Source of the DNA: Candidatus Omnitrophota bacterium
GTDB lineage: Bacteria > Omnitrophota > Gorgyraeia > JAFGIU01
Direction: 5' to 3'
Assembly: GCA_016929445.1 (NCBI GenBank)
Contig: JAFGIU010000073.1
Coordinates: forward strand, 1 to 35,637
Length of the DNA: 35,637 bases
Shown here: positions 25,980-34,700 of the stretch, one piece after another
Layout of the letters: each line of letters opens with the position of its first letter
Numbering within the stretch: position 1 is the first letter of the stretch
Notes under the pieces: generated by a model
What the model saw: only the letters and a program-made list of their open reading frames with translations
The model's database searches: none
Told to the model about the DNA's origin: nothing
Made by a program: the position numbers and the translations under genes

Positions 25980-26008
25980 AGTATAGCACACGACCCTATC
26001 TTCTCCAA
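25980..26008 (-). promoter_or_regulatory. Sigma70-like promoter of the giant gene
   Basis: On the minus strand TTGGAG (26008-26003) and TATACT (25985-25980) are 17 bp apart in an A+T-rich setting. Transcription would begin near 25973, giving a leader of about 230 bases that carries both hairpin repeats. Confidence 0.6.
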
Positions 26009-26112
26009 TACTTATGTTAAATATTTATCATTTTATTGTAATCGTGGCAGAGTATAACAGAACATCTTCTTGTCTATTGGGTTAGGAATATGATGCTAAT
26101 CAGATTCAGGGG

Positions 26113-26808
26113 TTAGCGGGGTACTTGTTCGCGATTGAGGCCGGCTGTGCCGCCCGGAGCCGTGGTGAGTCCCAGCACTTCAACCACGGCCAAACAAAAA
26201 TGGGTGTGGGCCGAGACGGCTTCCACCCCTCGATCCGGGTAGTTTCGAAGGTCAGCTTGGAGTTCCACCTTGGAAAAATCGGTCTTGCCCACCACTCGAC
26301 GCAGGAACCGGTCCTTCCACAGCGAGTAGCGGTAATCCTGCGGCGCCTCCATCACAGTCACGTCCAGGATGCGGCCAAGCGGATCCACGGCACAAAAGAG
26401 CTTCAACGGCTCGGAACCGCGCGTGCCCTGCGTGATGACCACAAATCCTGCGACGTGGCGCTGGTCAAGCACCTTCTTGACCCGCACCTTGGTCTTGTCC
26501 CAATCCAAACCTGAACGCGTTTCAATGCGGCGGATCGTCTCAGCGTCCGGATCCAGCTTCAGCAGCAGAGTCGTTTCCATGATGGGAAAGGCGCGTTGCA
26601 TGGCTGCTTGGGTGCCGTCCATGCGCACAAGTTCCCGCTCTTCCGGCACAGCGGCAGCGGATTCAGGAATACAAACAAAGTATTGGAGGATACCAAAGAG
26701 AACCACCAAATAGATCCCCGCCTGCGCGGGGATGACAATAGGCCACCCGGAAAAGACTTTCTTTTGCGGGGATGACAATGTTTTGCCACCTTTATCGGTC
26801 TGAATCAC
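26113..26808 (-). CDS. Exported FMN-binding-domain-like protein with palindromic repeats in its N-terminal coding part
   Basis: The body resembles the FMN_bind domain of RnfG/NqrC-type proteins: QRAFPIMETTLLLKLDPDAE, VRVKKVLDQRHVAGFVVITQ, then VDPLGRILDVTVMEAPQDYR, WKDRFLRRVVGK and VEAVSAHTHFCLAVVEVLGL. Where the family has SGAT, whose Thr carries FMN, this protein has SAHT, so covalent flavin is doubtful. A hydrophobic stretch YLVVLFGILQYFVCIPESAAA looks like a signal peptide. The start is uncertain. I chose GTG at 26808, which has AGGGA six bases upstream and lies 16 bp after the previous stop. Residues between it and the signal (SSPQKK... and VIPAQAGI) are translated repeat. TTG/GTG codons at 26709/26706 are alternatives. 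Frame upstream of 26808 is only a shadow of the next gene. Confidence 0.6.
   Translation of the reverse strand: MIQTDKGGKTLSSPQKKVFSGWPIVIPAQAGIYLVVLFGILQYFVCIPESAAAVPEERELVRMDGTQAAMQRAFPIMETTLLLKLDPDAETIRRIETRSGLDWDKTKVRVKKVLDQRHVAGFVVITQGTRGSEPLKLFCAVDPLGRILDVTVMEAPQDYRYSLWKDRFLRRVVGKTDFSKVELQADLRNYPDRGVEAVSAHTHFCLAVVEVLGLTTAPGGTAGLNREQVPR
26711..26776. repeat. Two partial palindromic repeats inside the FMN-binding-like gene
   Basis: 26711-26737 is a complete hairpin end (TAGATCCCCGCCTGCGCGGG then GATGACA); 26763-26776 is a half unit (TTGCGGGGATGACA). Both belong to the family of the 74-bp element and are read in frame. Confidence 0.8.
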
Positions 26809-26824
26809 AAGCTTTCCCTGTCCC

Positions 26825-27052
26825 TTAGCGCTGCGTCGCGCGGACCTTAATGGCGGCCAGCTCCGTATCCACATGCTTCTGCCACTCAAGAGCCTGCTCT
26901 TGGTTGGCCAGAACCTGGTCGATCTTTTTGCCCAGCTTGGCCATGTCCGGGTCGTCAAAGCTCAAGACCGGACGCTCCAGCAGCAAAAGGGCAAAGGCTG
27001 CAAGAAACAATACAAAAGCTACTACGGGAATTTGGATGGTGCGGAAATGCAT
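26825..27052 (-). CDS. Small single-pass membrane protein with a helical tail
   Basis: The 75-residue product has one transmembrane helix (IPVVAFVLFLAAFALLLL, about residues 8-25) and a charged helix likely to form a coiled coil (DMAKLGKKIDQVLANQEQAL to the end). I do not recognise a family. The ATG at 27052 has a GGGGAG six bases upstream, so it is a real gene. It precedes the FMN-binding-like protein by 16 bp and is probably co-transcribed with it. A role as membrane anchor or partner of that protein is inference only. Confidence 0.75.
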   Translation of the reverse strand: MHFRTIQIPVVAFVLFLAAFALLLLERPVLSFDDPDMAKLGKKIDQVLANQEQALEWQKHVDTELAAIKVRATQR

Positions 27053-27062
27053 TGTATTCTCC

Positions 27063-27192
27063 CCGGTGTCAGGTCTGCACTGAGTCTGGTATCAGGCACC
27101 ACTTGTGAAGCATCTTATCCGGACTGTGGTGCCTGACACCTTGCCTAATCCCGTGCCAGGCACCCGTGCCAGGCACCGGTGCCTGGCACCGA
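27063..27192. repeat. Cluster of GGTGCCTGGCACC-type repeats
   Basis: The cluster has a variant GGTGTCAGG (27064), an inverted pair TCAGGCACCAC / GTGGTGCCTGA (27091 and 27126), then two GTGCCAGGCACC units and one GGTGCCTGGCACC (27153-27189). It matches the array at 844-884. It lies between the protease stop (27208) and the small membrane protein (27052), and its hairpins may end transcription. Confidence 0.85.
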
Positions 27193-27207
27193 GTATATCA
27201 AATATGC

Positions 27208-28535
27208 TTAGGGTTCGACGATGCGAATGTAATCGATAGCCACGGAATCACCAGGGGCGGGGTTCTTCAGGGGGTCAAGCCGCACACGGGTCACAATGCC
27301 GCTCCAGGTGGATTTCTGACTGAGGTCCACCGCGGCTGTATGGGGATTGCCGTCGGCAATCACCGGAAATTCGATCCAGCGTCCGCCGCTGCCGGGCATC
27401 AGGGTCCCCTCAGCCCACATGAACTGCATCAAGGCGTCGGAACTGTTGAGTGTGTAGCGAATCTCCACGCGGGTTTTTCGCGCGGAGTCGATTTCCAGGC
27501 CCGCGGCACTGCGCCAGTGCGGGTCGGTGCCGGTAACCACGGCGCGCAACTGGCCTGCGCTCACGGCTTCGGAACCCAAGCTCCGAACTGAAATCCAGCC
27601 CTCAAAATTCCCGCTCTCATTAAACTCCCACACACCGGCCGGAGCGGGCGTTGCGGAACTCTGAATCAAACGGACATAATCGATGTCCACGGAATCGCCG
27701 GTTTCCGGACTCTGCAGCGGATCCAGGCGCACCTGGCTGACAACCCCGGACCACAAGGCATTGGAACCCAGGTAAACCGACACCTCGCGCAAAGTTCCGT
27801 CCGCAATCACCGGGAACTCCACTCGCTTCCCGCCCCCGCCCGGCACATCCGAACCCGCGGCCCACATGAAGGCAGCCATGCGATCATTGCTCCACATGCG
27901 ATATCCCAGTTGAAGCGTATTCTGTTGGCTCGCATTGATGTTCTGGCCGGGCGCGCTGCGCCAATGAGGATCTGTCCCGCTGATATCCGCGTGCAAAAAT
28001 CCGGATCGGACTTCCTGGTTGCTCAAGCTGCGCACCGGCATCCAACCCTCGGCATCCCCGGATTTATTGAATTCCCAAACGCCGCCTGTGGGCAGAGCCG
28101 GCAAAACCTCATCCGAAAAACGAATGTAGTCAATGGATACCGCGTCCCCAAGCTCAGGCGCTTTCAACGGGTCCAGGCGGAATTGAGTTGCAATGCCCGT
28201 CCAGGTGGACTGTGCGCTCAGGTCCACCGCAACCTCATGCGGGCTCCCGTCTGCGGTCACCACAAACTCAATCCAACGCCCCCCGCTGCCGGGCATCAAA
28301 TCCCCTTCCGCCCACATAAACTGCGCTACCGCATCGGAGCTGGTCAGCGTGTACCCGATGCGAAGCGTGCGGAACAAGTCCGTGTCCAGAGTATAACCGG
28401 CCGCGCTGCGCCAATGCGGGTCTGTGCCGCTCACCACAGCCCGCAACCGGCCCCCGCTCACAACCTCATTACTCAAACTCCGGATCGATTCCCAGCCTTC
28501 AAAATCCCCGGCTGTGTCAAACTCCCAACCAAAGC
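27208..28535 (-). repeat. Three C-terminal repeat modules of the protease
   Basis: Modules lie at about 28535-28100, 28095-27650 and 27640-27208. Each starts W-E-F and ends with RLDPL, a GD pair and IDY(I/V)R. The outer two are closest to each other (FMWAEG, MPGSGGRWIEF); the middle one has diverged (FMWAAG, PGGGGKRVEF). They resemble carbohydrate-binding jelly rolls, but ligand residues cannot be assigned. Confidence 0.85.
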
Positions 28536-31500
28536 TCTCTCCCGCAGCCGGCGGATCCGGGGAAGGCGGCGGCGGTTCCGGATCCGGCTCCGGGGCTGGA
28601 TCTGCGCCGCCTGATCCACCGCCTCGAAGGGACTGACCCGTATGCACCAGAAGCGCATCCTCGCCAAAAATATTTGTGAGCAGGATATCGGGCCGTCCGT
28701 CTCCGGTCAGATCCCCGGCATCCGCGTCCAGGGTCCAATTCGCATCCGGAGGAATCGCCACTGTCGTGATGTCGGAAAAACGGCCTCCCTCGTTCCTCAA
28801 AACCACATTGGACCGGGCATTGCCGTAACCATGCCCGGAGAAAATATCCATGGCGCCGTCGTTGTCCACATCCACTGCTGCGGCAACCATGCTGTAAGCA
28901 TCCCCTGCGTCCGGCAAAGCATTGGGCGACAAAACAAAACTCCCCTGCCCGCTATTGATCCAAAGCCGCTCCGGAACCGTTGCAGCCCCGGAAAAACCAA
29001 TGGTGCTGACAAAAAGATCTTTGTCGCCGTCGCCGTCCGCGTCAAAGAACACCGCATCCGCTGAAATGTCCGCAGGCATGCCCGGCATCCGCGTGCTGGT
29101 CCTGTTGCTGAAATAGGCCGAGCCATTGTTCAGCCAAAGCTGATCTGCTGCGCTCAGGGCCAGATAAAGATCCAGGTCGCCGTCGCCGTCCACATCCGCA
29201 GCATCCGCCCCGCGGTCCTGGGTAAGCGCCCGGGGCAAACGGTTTAGCGTTTGATCGACAAAAATTCCCCCGTAATTGAGGAAAAGCTGATTCTGTTCAC
29301 CCGGATCCGCTCCCCAGCGCGACACAAAAACATCCCGGTCCCCGTCGCCGTCAAAATCCTCTGCCAGCAAAGTAATGGACCCGATGGCCGTGAGCGTGAA
29401 GGCCGTGTTCGTGTTCCGGAAATATCCCGCGCCATCGTTATACATCACGACCACACTGTCCCCGTTGGTGCCGATCATATCCAAGTCGCCGTCATTGTCC
29501 ATGTCGGCCAGCTCATTGGCCGTGCTGGAGGTGGAGCCCAGAAAGCGGAAGCGCTGCAAACTCTGGTCGGTGAAGTGCCCTGTCCCGTCATTAATCAAGA
29601 GAAAGTTCTGAACAATCCGCGTGAGAGTTCCGGTGGTGGACTGGCAGCCGAGGATATCCAAATCTCCATCCCCGTCCACATCGCCCAGAGAACTGCTCTC
29701 CCCGGCGCCTAAGGCCACAGATGCCGGATAACGCGTTGCCATCTCGTCGGCGTAAAGCCGCGGCCCGCGCACCAAAACCGTATCCAAAGCAGTGGCCCCG
29801 GTCCCTGAAGCCCGCACCTGCAGCAAATGATCTCCCGGCCCCAAATTATCCATATCCAGAGGCACGGCCACACTGCTGCCGCTGCCGCCGGCAATCCGGG
29901 TCCACTGCCCAAGCCAGAGAGATTGATGATAGGCCTGCCAGCCGGAGGCATTCTGAGTTTGAGCCCGCAAGGTCGCCGTGCCCTTGAGGGTCGTGTAATT
30001 GGAGGGCGAAGTAATTTCAACTGTGGCAATCTGGTCGATCTGCAGCGCCGCATTCGCATCCAAGACTCCGTAGCCGGACCACAAATCAAATCCCGGCAGA
30101 TTCCCGCCTTCACCGAGCGGGTCGTTCAGGTCCGCCGCGCTGGAACGCAAAATCTGCCGCACCTCCTGCGCGGAAAGCTGAGGCCGCCGCGAAAGAATCA
30201 ATCCTGCCACACCCGCAACATGCGGGGCAGCCATGGAGGTCCCGGACAAGCGAAGATAATAATTCCCGACTGTGGCGGAACCGCCGTAAGGGTCCTGACC
30301 GTCTGTCGCAAGAAGGGACAAAATCTGCTCGCCCGGAGCCAACACATCCAGTCCCGCGCCAAAATTCGAAAAGTAGCTGCGCCGGCTGTCGGGCCCCACA
30401 GAACCCACGGCAATTACATATGGATAACTGGCGGGAATGCTTTGATCCAGCCACAGATCCGCGCCGTCGTTGGACGCGGAGGCCACCACCACAACCCCGT
30501 TGGCTGCGGCATAGTCGATCGCGCTTTCGAGGGTCTGTGAAACCCCGTTACCCGCCCAACTGTTATTGATGACACGCGCTCCGTTATCCACTGCATAGAT
30601 AATGGCCTCTGCCAGCCAGGAGGAATACCCCACGCCGTTGTCGGCCAAACCCTTCAAAGGCATCACAGAGCTCTGCCACATCACACCCGCCATTCCCCGG
30701 CCGTTATTTGTGGCTGCTCCGATAATCCCGGACACATGGGTTCCATGAAAGGCGCCATCCACCGGCGTATTGTCCGATTGCGTGAAATCCCAGCCGTTCA
30801 AGTCGTCGACATACCCGTTGTTGTCGTCATCCCTCCCGTTATTCGCGATCTCGCCCGGATTTCTCCACACAGTGCCGCGGTCCGCATGCTTCATATCAAA
30901 TCCCGTATCCACCACCGCGACGGTAATATTCGAATTCCCTGTGGATCGGTCCCATGCCTGCGCCGCATGAACGGCCTGGAGTCCCCACTGATCCCCATAG
31001 GACTGGCCCCAGCTGCCGCTGGAAGAATAGTACGGATCATTGGGGGAACGCGTGGTCTTCACCTCCAGGTCCGGCTCGGCCCAGGCCACATCCGCGTGTT
31101 TGCGCAACCCGCGACACAGCTCAAGCAAATCCGCGGCCGAGGCGTCTACCTCTAATACAAAGGAGTCTTCGAGTTCAGGATGCTGCTGCAGGCGCCGGAG
31201 ATTCTTGCGGATCAAACGCCGCGCCTTGCGGATGCGATGCCTGGCGTTAAGTTCTACAAGAGGCGCGATTCCGTCCAGAGAAGGCAACGGCTCAAGCGGC
31301 TGCCGGAGGGATTTGCCGCGCGATGTCTTCCTGAGTTGGTTCTTGAACCGGCCTGCGGCATCGGATTTGAGCCGGACTACAATGCGCGTCTGTTTGGGGA
31401 ATTGATCGCAAAGGCCAAAGGGATGATTCAACTTTTCGTTATGTCTGGAAGAAGGATCAGCGGGCAGAGAGCTGGCGTAACTCCCCGGCAAGCACATGAA

Positions 31501-31566
31501 CAGCGGGAAAAGAGTTACGGCCACAAACAACGACAGACGCCGCGAGTGCGTTTGAAAGGCCGTCAA
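27208..31566 (-). CDS. Secreted subtilisin-like (S8) protease with FG-GAP propeller and three C-terminal jelly-roll-like modules
   Basis: A signal peptide (THSRRLSLFVAVTLFPLFMC then PGSYA/S) and a propeptide (to about residue 170) precede the S8 domain. The catalytic triad is Asp220 (VAVVDTGFD), His277 (FHGTHVSG) and Ser444 (LSGTSMAAPHVAG), with oxyanion Asn366 (ASASNDG). A calcium-type loop NGRDDDNNGYVDD is present. Seven FG-GAP/VCBS repeats with Dx[D/N]xD loops follow (for example DVDGDGDLDILG), forming a likely propeller. After a Pro-rich linker come three copies of a module of about 140 residues (WEF...EGW, SGTDPHWRSA, RLDP...GD, IDYIR). The TTG at 31566 has GGGGAG four bases upstream and gives a proper signal peptide; a TTG at 31638 lengthens the frame by 24 residues. 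An extracellular protein-degrading role is likely. Confidence 0.93.
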   Translation of the reverse strand: MTAFQTHSRRLSLFVAVTLFPLFMCLPGSYASSLPADPSSRHNEKLNHPFGLCDQFPKQTRIVVRLKSDAAGRFKNQLRKTSRGKSLRQPLEPLPSLDGIAPLVELNARHRIRKARRLIRKNLRRLQQHPELEDSFVLEVDASAADLLELCRGLRKHADVAWAEPDLEVKTTRSPNDPYYSSSGSWGQSYGDQWGLQAVHAAQAWDRSTGNSNITVAVVDTGFDMKHADRGTVWRNPGEIANNGRDDDNNGYVDDLNGWDFTQSDNTPVDGAFHGTHVSGIIGAATNNGRGMAGVMWQSSVMPLKGLADNGVGYSSWLAEAIIYAVDNGARVINNSWAGNGVSQTLESAIDYAAANGVVVVASASNDGADLWLDQSIPASYPYVIAVGSVGPDSRRSYFSNFGAGLDVLAPGEQILSLLATDGQDPYGGSATVGNYYLRLSGTSMAAPHVAGVAGLILSRRPQLSAQEVRQILRSSAADLNDPLGEGGNLPGFDLWSGYGVLDANAALQIDQIATVEITSPSNYTTLKGTATLRAQTQNASGWQAYHQSLWLGQWTRIAGGSGSSVAVPLDMDNLGPGDHLLQVRASGTGATALDTVLVRGPRLYADEMATRYPASVALGAGESSSLGDVDGDGDLDILGCQSTTGTLTRIVQNFLLINDGTGHFTDQSLQRFRFLGSTSSTANELADMDNDGDLDMIGTNGDSVVVMYNDGAGYFRNTNTAFTLTAIGSITLLAEDFDGDGDRDVFVSRWGADPGEQNQLFLNYGGIFVDQTLNRLPRALTQDRGADAADVDGDGDLDLYLALSAADQLWLNNGSAYFSNRTSTRMPGMPADISADAVFFDADGDGDKDLFVSTIGFSGAATVPERLWINSGQGSFVLSPNALPDAGDAYSMVAAAVDVDNDGAMDIFSGHGYGNARSNVVLRNEGGRFSDITTVAIPPDANWTLDADAGDLTGDGRPDILLTNIFGEDALLVHTGQSLRGGGSGGADPAPEPDPEPPPPSPDPPAAGESFGWEFDTAGDFEGWESIRSLSNEVVSGGRLRAVVSGTDPHWRSAAGYTLDTDLFRTLRIGYTLTSSDAVAQFMWAEGDLMPGSGGRWIEFVVTADGSPHEVAVDLSAQSTWTGIATQFRLDPLKAPELGDAVSIDYIRFSDEVLPALPTGGVWEFNKSGDAEGWMPVRSLSNQEVRSGFLHADISGTDPHWRSAPGQNINASQQNTLQLGYRMWSNDRMAAFMWAAGSDVPGGGGKRVEFPVIADGTLREVSVYLGSNALWSGVVSQVRLDPLQSPETGDSVDIDYVRLIQSSATPAPAGVWEFNESGNFEGWISVRSLGSEAVSAGQLRAVVTGTDPHWRSAAGLEIDSARKTRVEIRYTLNSSDALMQFMWAEGTLMPGSGGRWIEFPVIADGNPHTAAVDLSQKSTWSGIVTRVRLDPLKNPAPGDSVAIDYIRIVEP

Positions 31567-31609
31567 AAGACTCCCCAATCGGTTTTTCTTTGGTTTTAAA
31601 GCTAATTTA

Positions 31610-31638
31610 AAGATAACGCGGAGTATGATTGGAATCAA
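31610..31638 (-). promoter_or_regulatory. Possible promoter of the protease gene
   Basis: TTGATT (31638-31633), 17 bp, TATCTT (31615-31610) on the minus strand. A start near 31603 leaves about 37 bases before the TTG start at 31566. The -10 box is weak. Confidence 0.35.
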
Positions 31639-31650
31639 GGTGGCCGGGCA

Positions 31651-31681
31651 TTAATAAAAGTTTCAATGCGTTAATAAAAGT
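31651..31681. repeat. Direct repeat TTAATAAAAGT, two copies 20 bp apart
   Basis: Exact 11-mers at 31651-31661 and 31671-31681, two helical turns apart, just upstream of the possible -35 box of the protease gene. This is a layout typical of a regulator binding twice on one face. Confidence 0.6.
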
Positions 31682-31706
31682 CCCGGAAGACGCTAAGAGC
31701 CGGACT
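31672..31706 (-). terminator. Possible intrinsic terminator after the large partial gene
   Basis: On the minus strand AGTCCGG (31706-31700), a 13-base loop and CCGGGACT (one bulge) are followed by TTTATT. The stem starts at the stop codon of the upstream gene. It shares bases with the direct repeat, so the two roles may conflict. Confidence 0.4.
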
Positions 31707-34700
31707 AAAGCTGCCCGGCAAGGATTTCGGCGGTGCGGGCCGGATTAACGGTTGTGAAATCTCTCACTCCGGGAAACAGGTCCCTCCGGCCCGGCCTGCG
31801 TTCTGTCTCCTGCGCAGCCTGCCACTCCAAGAGGGCTGCCTTTTCCCTCAAGCCGCGGGCGCGTCCCAAAGCATCAATGGTTGCCTCTGCAGATAAGGCA
31901 GGAGCAAACCGAGTGTCCGCTGCCTGCTCCATCATTTCAGCCACCCGAATATAGTCAGCCGCTTCCGGAGGACTGTCTCCATATCCCCGGAGATAGAGCT
32001 CATAGATCTCCAGGCCTTGGGCCATGGCCCGCGCCTGTTTCATGATCTGCTCGCCCTCCTCAATCAGCTGAATCTGGCTGAGCGCCCTTTCGAGATTTCT
32101 GATCTCACGCGTTATCTCCCGGTATTCAGCGTTTTCTCCCAAATCCAGGTATAGTTGCGCAGACTCCCTGAGATTGGCCAATCCATTCTGGAAGTGCTCC
32201 CGCGCCGTATCGTTCCAGGCCTGGAGCTGCCAATGTGTGTACCGGCCTATCTGCGACCGTCCACTGGCTTGAAGAATCCGCGCCAGTTCCCTGCGGGCTT
32301 TTTCAGCCATTTCAAAGGCCCGGGTGTCTTCATACAGCTGAATGGCCTGACGCATAGAAGCCGCGGCAGGAACTGTGTAGCGGCCTAAGTGGCTTTTCCA
32401 CCCTGCCAAGGCCTCATTTCTGAGACCCATCGCCTGGAGCCGTTGACGAAAGATTTCAAAAACATGTTCTTCCATATGCAGCGGCACATAACGCGCCAAC
32501 TCCGCTTTCAGAGCCTCGTCTTGATCCAGCAAGTAGATGGCCATCCTCAGCTTGGTCAAGGCTTCTTCATAGTGGTCCAAAGCATCCTGGGCCCGGGTAT
32601 CTCCTGCTCTATCAGCAGACTGCGCCTCCCCCATGTGATAGTGGAACTCCTCGACAAAGGACATCACGAGTTCCGGCGACACAGACAGTATCTGCTCGAC
32701 TCGACTCCAATTACCATCCTTCAAAACAAGGGATTCGACTCTCAGACCCTGCCGCACCGGATAAACGCCCCCTAGTTGGAAGCTGCTTTGCGCATCCAAA
32801 CCCGTAACAGCCAAAGTCACATCATAGGTTCCGTCCTCTCGCACAGCAAAAAAATCCTCAGGCTTGAGAAACCGGTCCTGGGTGTCGGCGGCTTTCTCTG
32901 CGCATGTCGCATCAAAGTCTTGGCTCCGTTGGGTCAGGGTTTCCCATTCCCTCTTAGGCAAACCGTTTTCTCTTAAACGAGCTTCCAGCTCTCCTCTGAA
33001 GCGGGTGAACACAGCGCTATCGCGGTTGGGATTGCGCCTGAGTAAACCCAGTGCCCTTGGCGCTTGCCAATTCCAGGTATTGGCCTTCTCCGGCCAATCT
33101 TCTTCTGAAACAAGCACCCCCGGTTCTTTTTCCAAAGCCCCCAAAGGAAAAGCCACGGCCTTCAGTCTTGCATTTTTGAGGACTGCGGCCATGGCAAACT
33201 GAGCCTCCATGGGATCCACCACGCCCCAAATCACTGAATGGGGATCCTCATTGAACTCCCGGTCCAAATCAGGACGCAGGCCGGCGGCCCAGGCCGCAGC
33301 CACCAGGCCCGGGGACTCCACCTCTTCCACAGGACGCTCGGGCTCCCTTGCACCCAAGATTTTTCGAATCGCCCGTCCCACCCAGGAGCGATAAGGCTTG
33401 CGCTGATAGCGCTCGTAGTGCTCGATCCGATGCAGACTCTCAAGAGACACACCCTTGGCTTTGGCAATCCGTTCTAGAATTCGCCCCGGATCGCGGGCCT
33501 CTTCGCCGCTCAATGCATCCAATCCCCGTGTGACCGAGCCCTGCTCGTCGTCCTCATACACAATGACGGCAACACGCATATCGCAGGGCAACGGCACCAA
33601 AGACTCCCCCCAAAGCACCATGCTGGAAGCACCTCCCTCGCCTCTTACCTGGTTCAGGGAACCGTCGACCACATCAGCAACCAAAGGCACCGCCTGTTCC
33701 ACCCCATCGCGAGAACCCAGGAGTTCTCCAACCAAGAACTGCTCGTCCTCATCGTGCTGGACTTTGCGTGTCTCCGTACCCACAATGGCTACCTGGAAAC
33801 CCTGCTGTTGCAGGTGCCTGCGCAGCACCGCAGTCGCAAGTTTGTCCGGACCATGTTCAAGACCCGGCATTTGATCTTCGGTTGCTCCGCGAGCCGAACG
33901 AACCTTCGCGGCCGCATACCCTCCACTGAGGGCCAGTCCTTCCAAAATGGCAGAGTCTCTTTCAGACAGACCCAGTTCTGCGCGCGTCGCCCGGTTGATG
34001 CGCGCAGAGTAAAGCACCCGCAAATGCTCTTTTAAAAGATCCCGCTGAGTCTCCAGCAAATGGGTCATAATCGCCTCTACGTTTTGGCCAGTCCCGAACC
34101 TTTCCGAGTACTGAAGACGATATGCCAATCGCAGAGTTAAGTCGGCGCGCAAGGCAGCTCCTTGGACCTGACTTTGAAGCCAGTCCCTGGCCTCCCTCCA
34201 CTCCTGACTCGAGGCCCTTCTGCCGTGATAAATATACGTGGCCAGTTCCCTGGCCAAAGGTCTCAATTCGGTCTCCAAATCTGCAGGAAAGACCCCGTGT
34301 TCAATACGTTGATTCGGAACCGGGACAATTCCATCCAGAATGTGCTGCAGTTCATTTGCAAGTTGAGACCTTATCAAAAGAGACGGAGCCGCCGGATCCC
34401 CGACTAAACGCGTGTTCCACCAGAGGACTTCGATTGGGATAACGAAACTCCCGATCTCCGGCTCACCATCCCGGCTTGTCGCCATAGTGGCATTGAAATT
34501 ACCGGTCAACCGCAACTCAACCCTCTTGTTCGTGTCCGTGTGACGCAATTCGAACACAACGGGCTGAGATCCGCGGTGGCGATCAAAGTCGGGGGCCGTG
34601 AATTCCCATTCCCCATCCAACCGGTCTACTACTGCTTGAATTCTTGATGCGTACTCTTTGAGAATCCCAGGGTCCCTGATCCAATTCTCCTCCAAAGCCT

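Larger units (their letters stand above)
25744..26112. other. Leader and promoter region of the giant gene
   Basis: No gene is seen in these 369 bases. Next to the giant gene lie two imperfect hairpins of the GGGACGG/GGGACAGG family (25764-25817 and 25882-25936). Beyond them is an A+T-rich stretch (about 25975-26095) holding a good minus-strand promoter. The end of the FMN-binding-like gene is at 26113, and no clear terminator for it is visible. Confidence 0.7.

Noticed and set aside
26809-26958. N-terminal extension of the FMN-binding-like gene to an ATG at 26958
   Set aside because: The residues (TWPSWAKRSTRFWPTK and so on) are an out-of-frame reading of the 75-residue membrane-protein gene.
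27063-27192. CRISPR-like or phage attachment site in the GGTGCCTGGCACC cluster
   Set aside because: The units are palindromic, lack spacers of constant size, and no integrase or cas gene is near.
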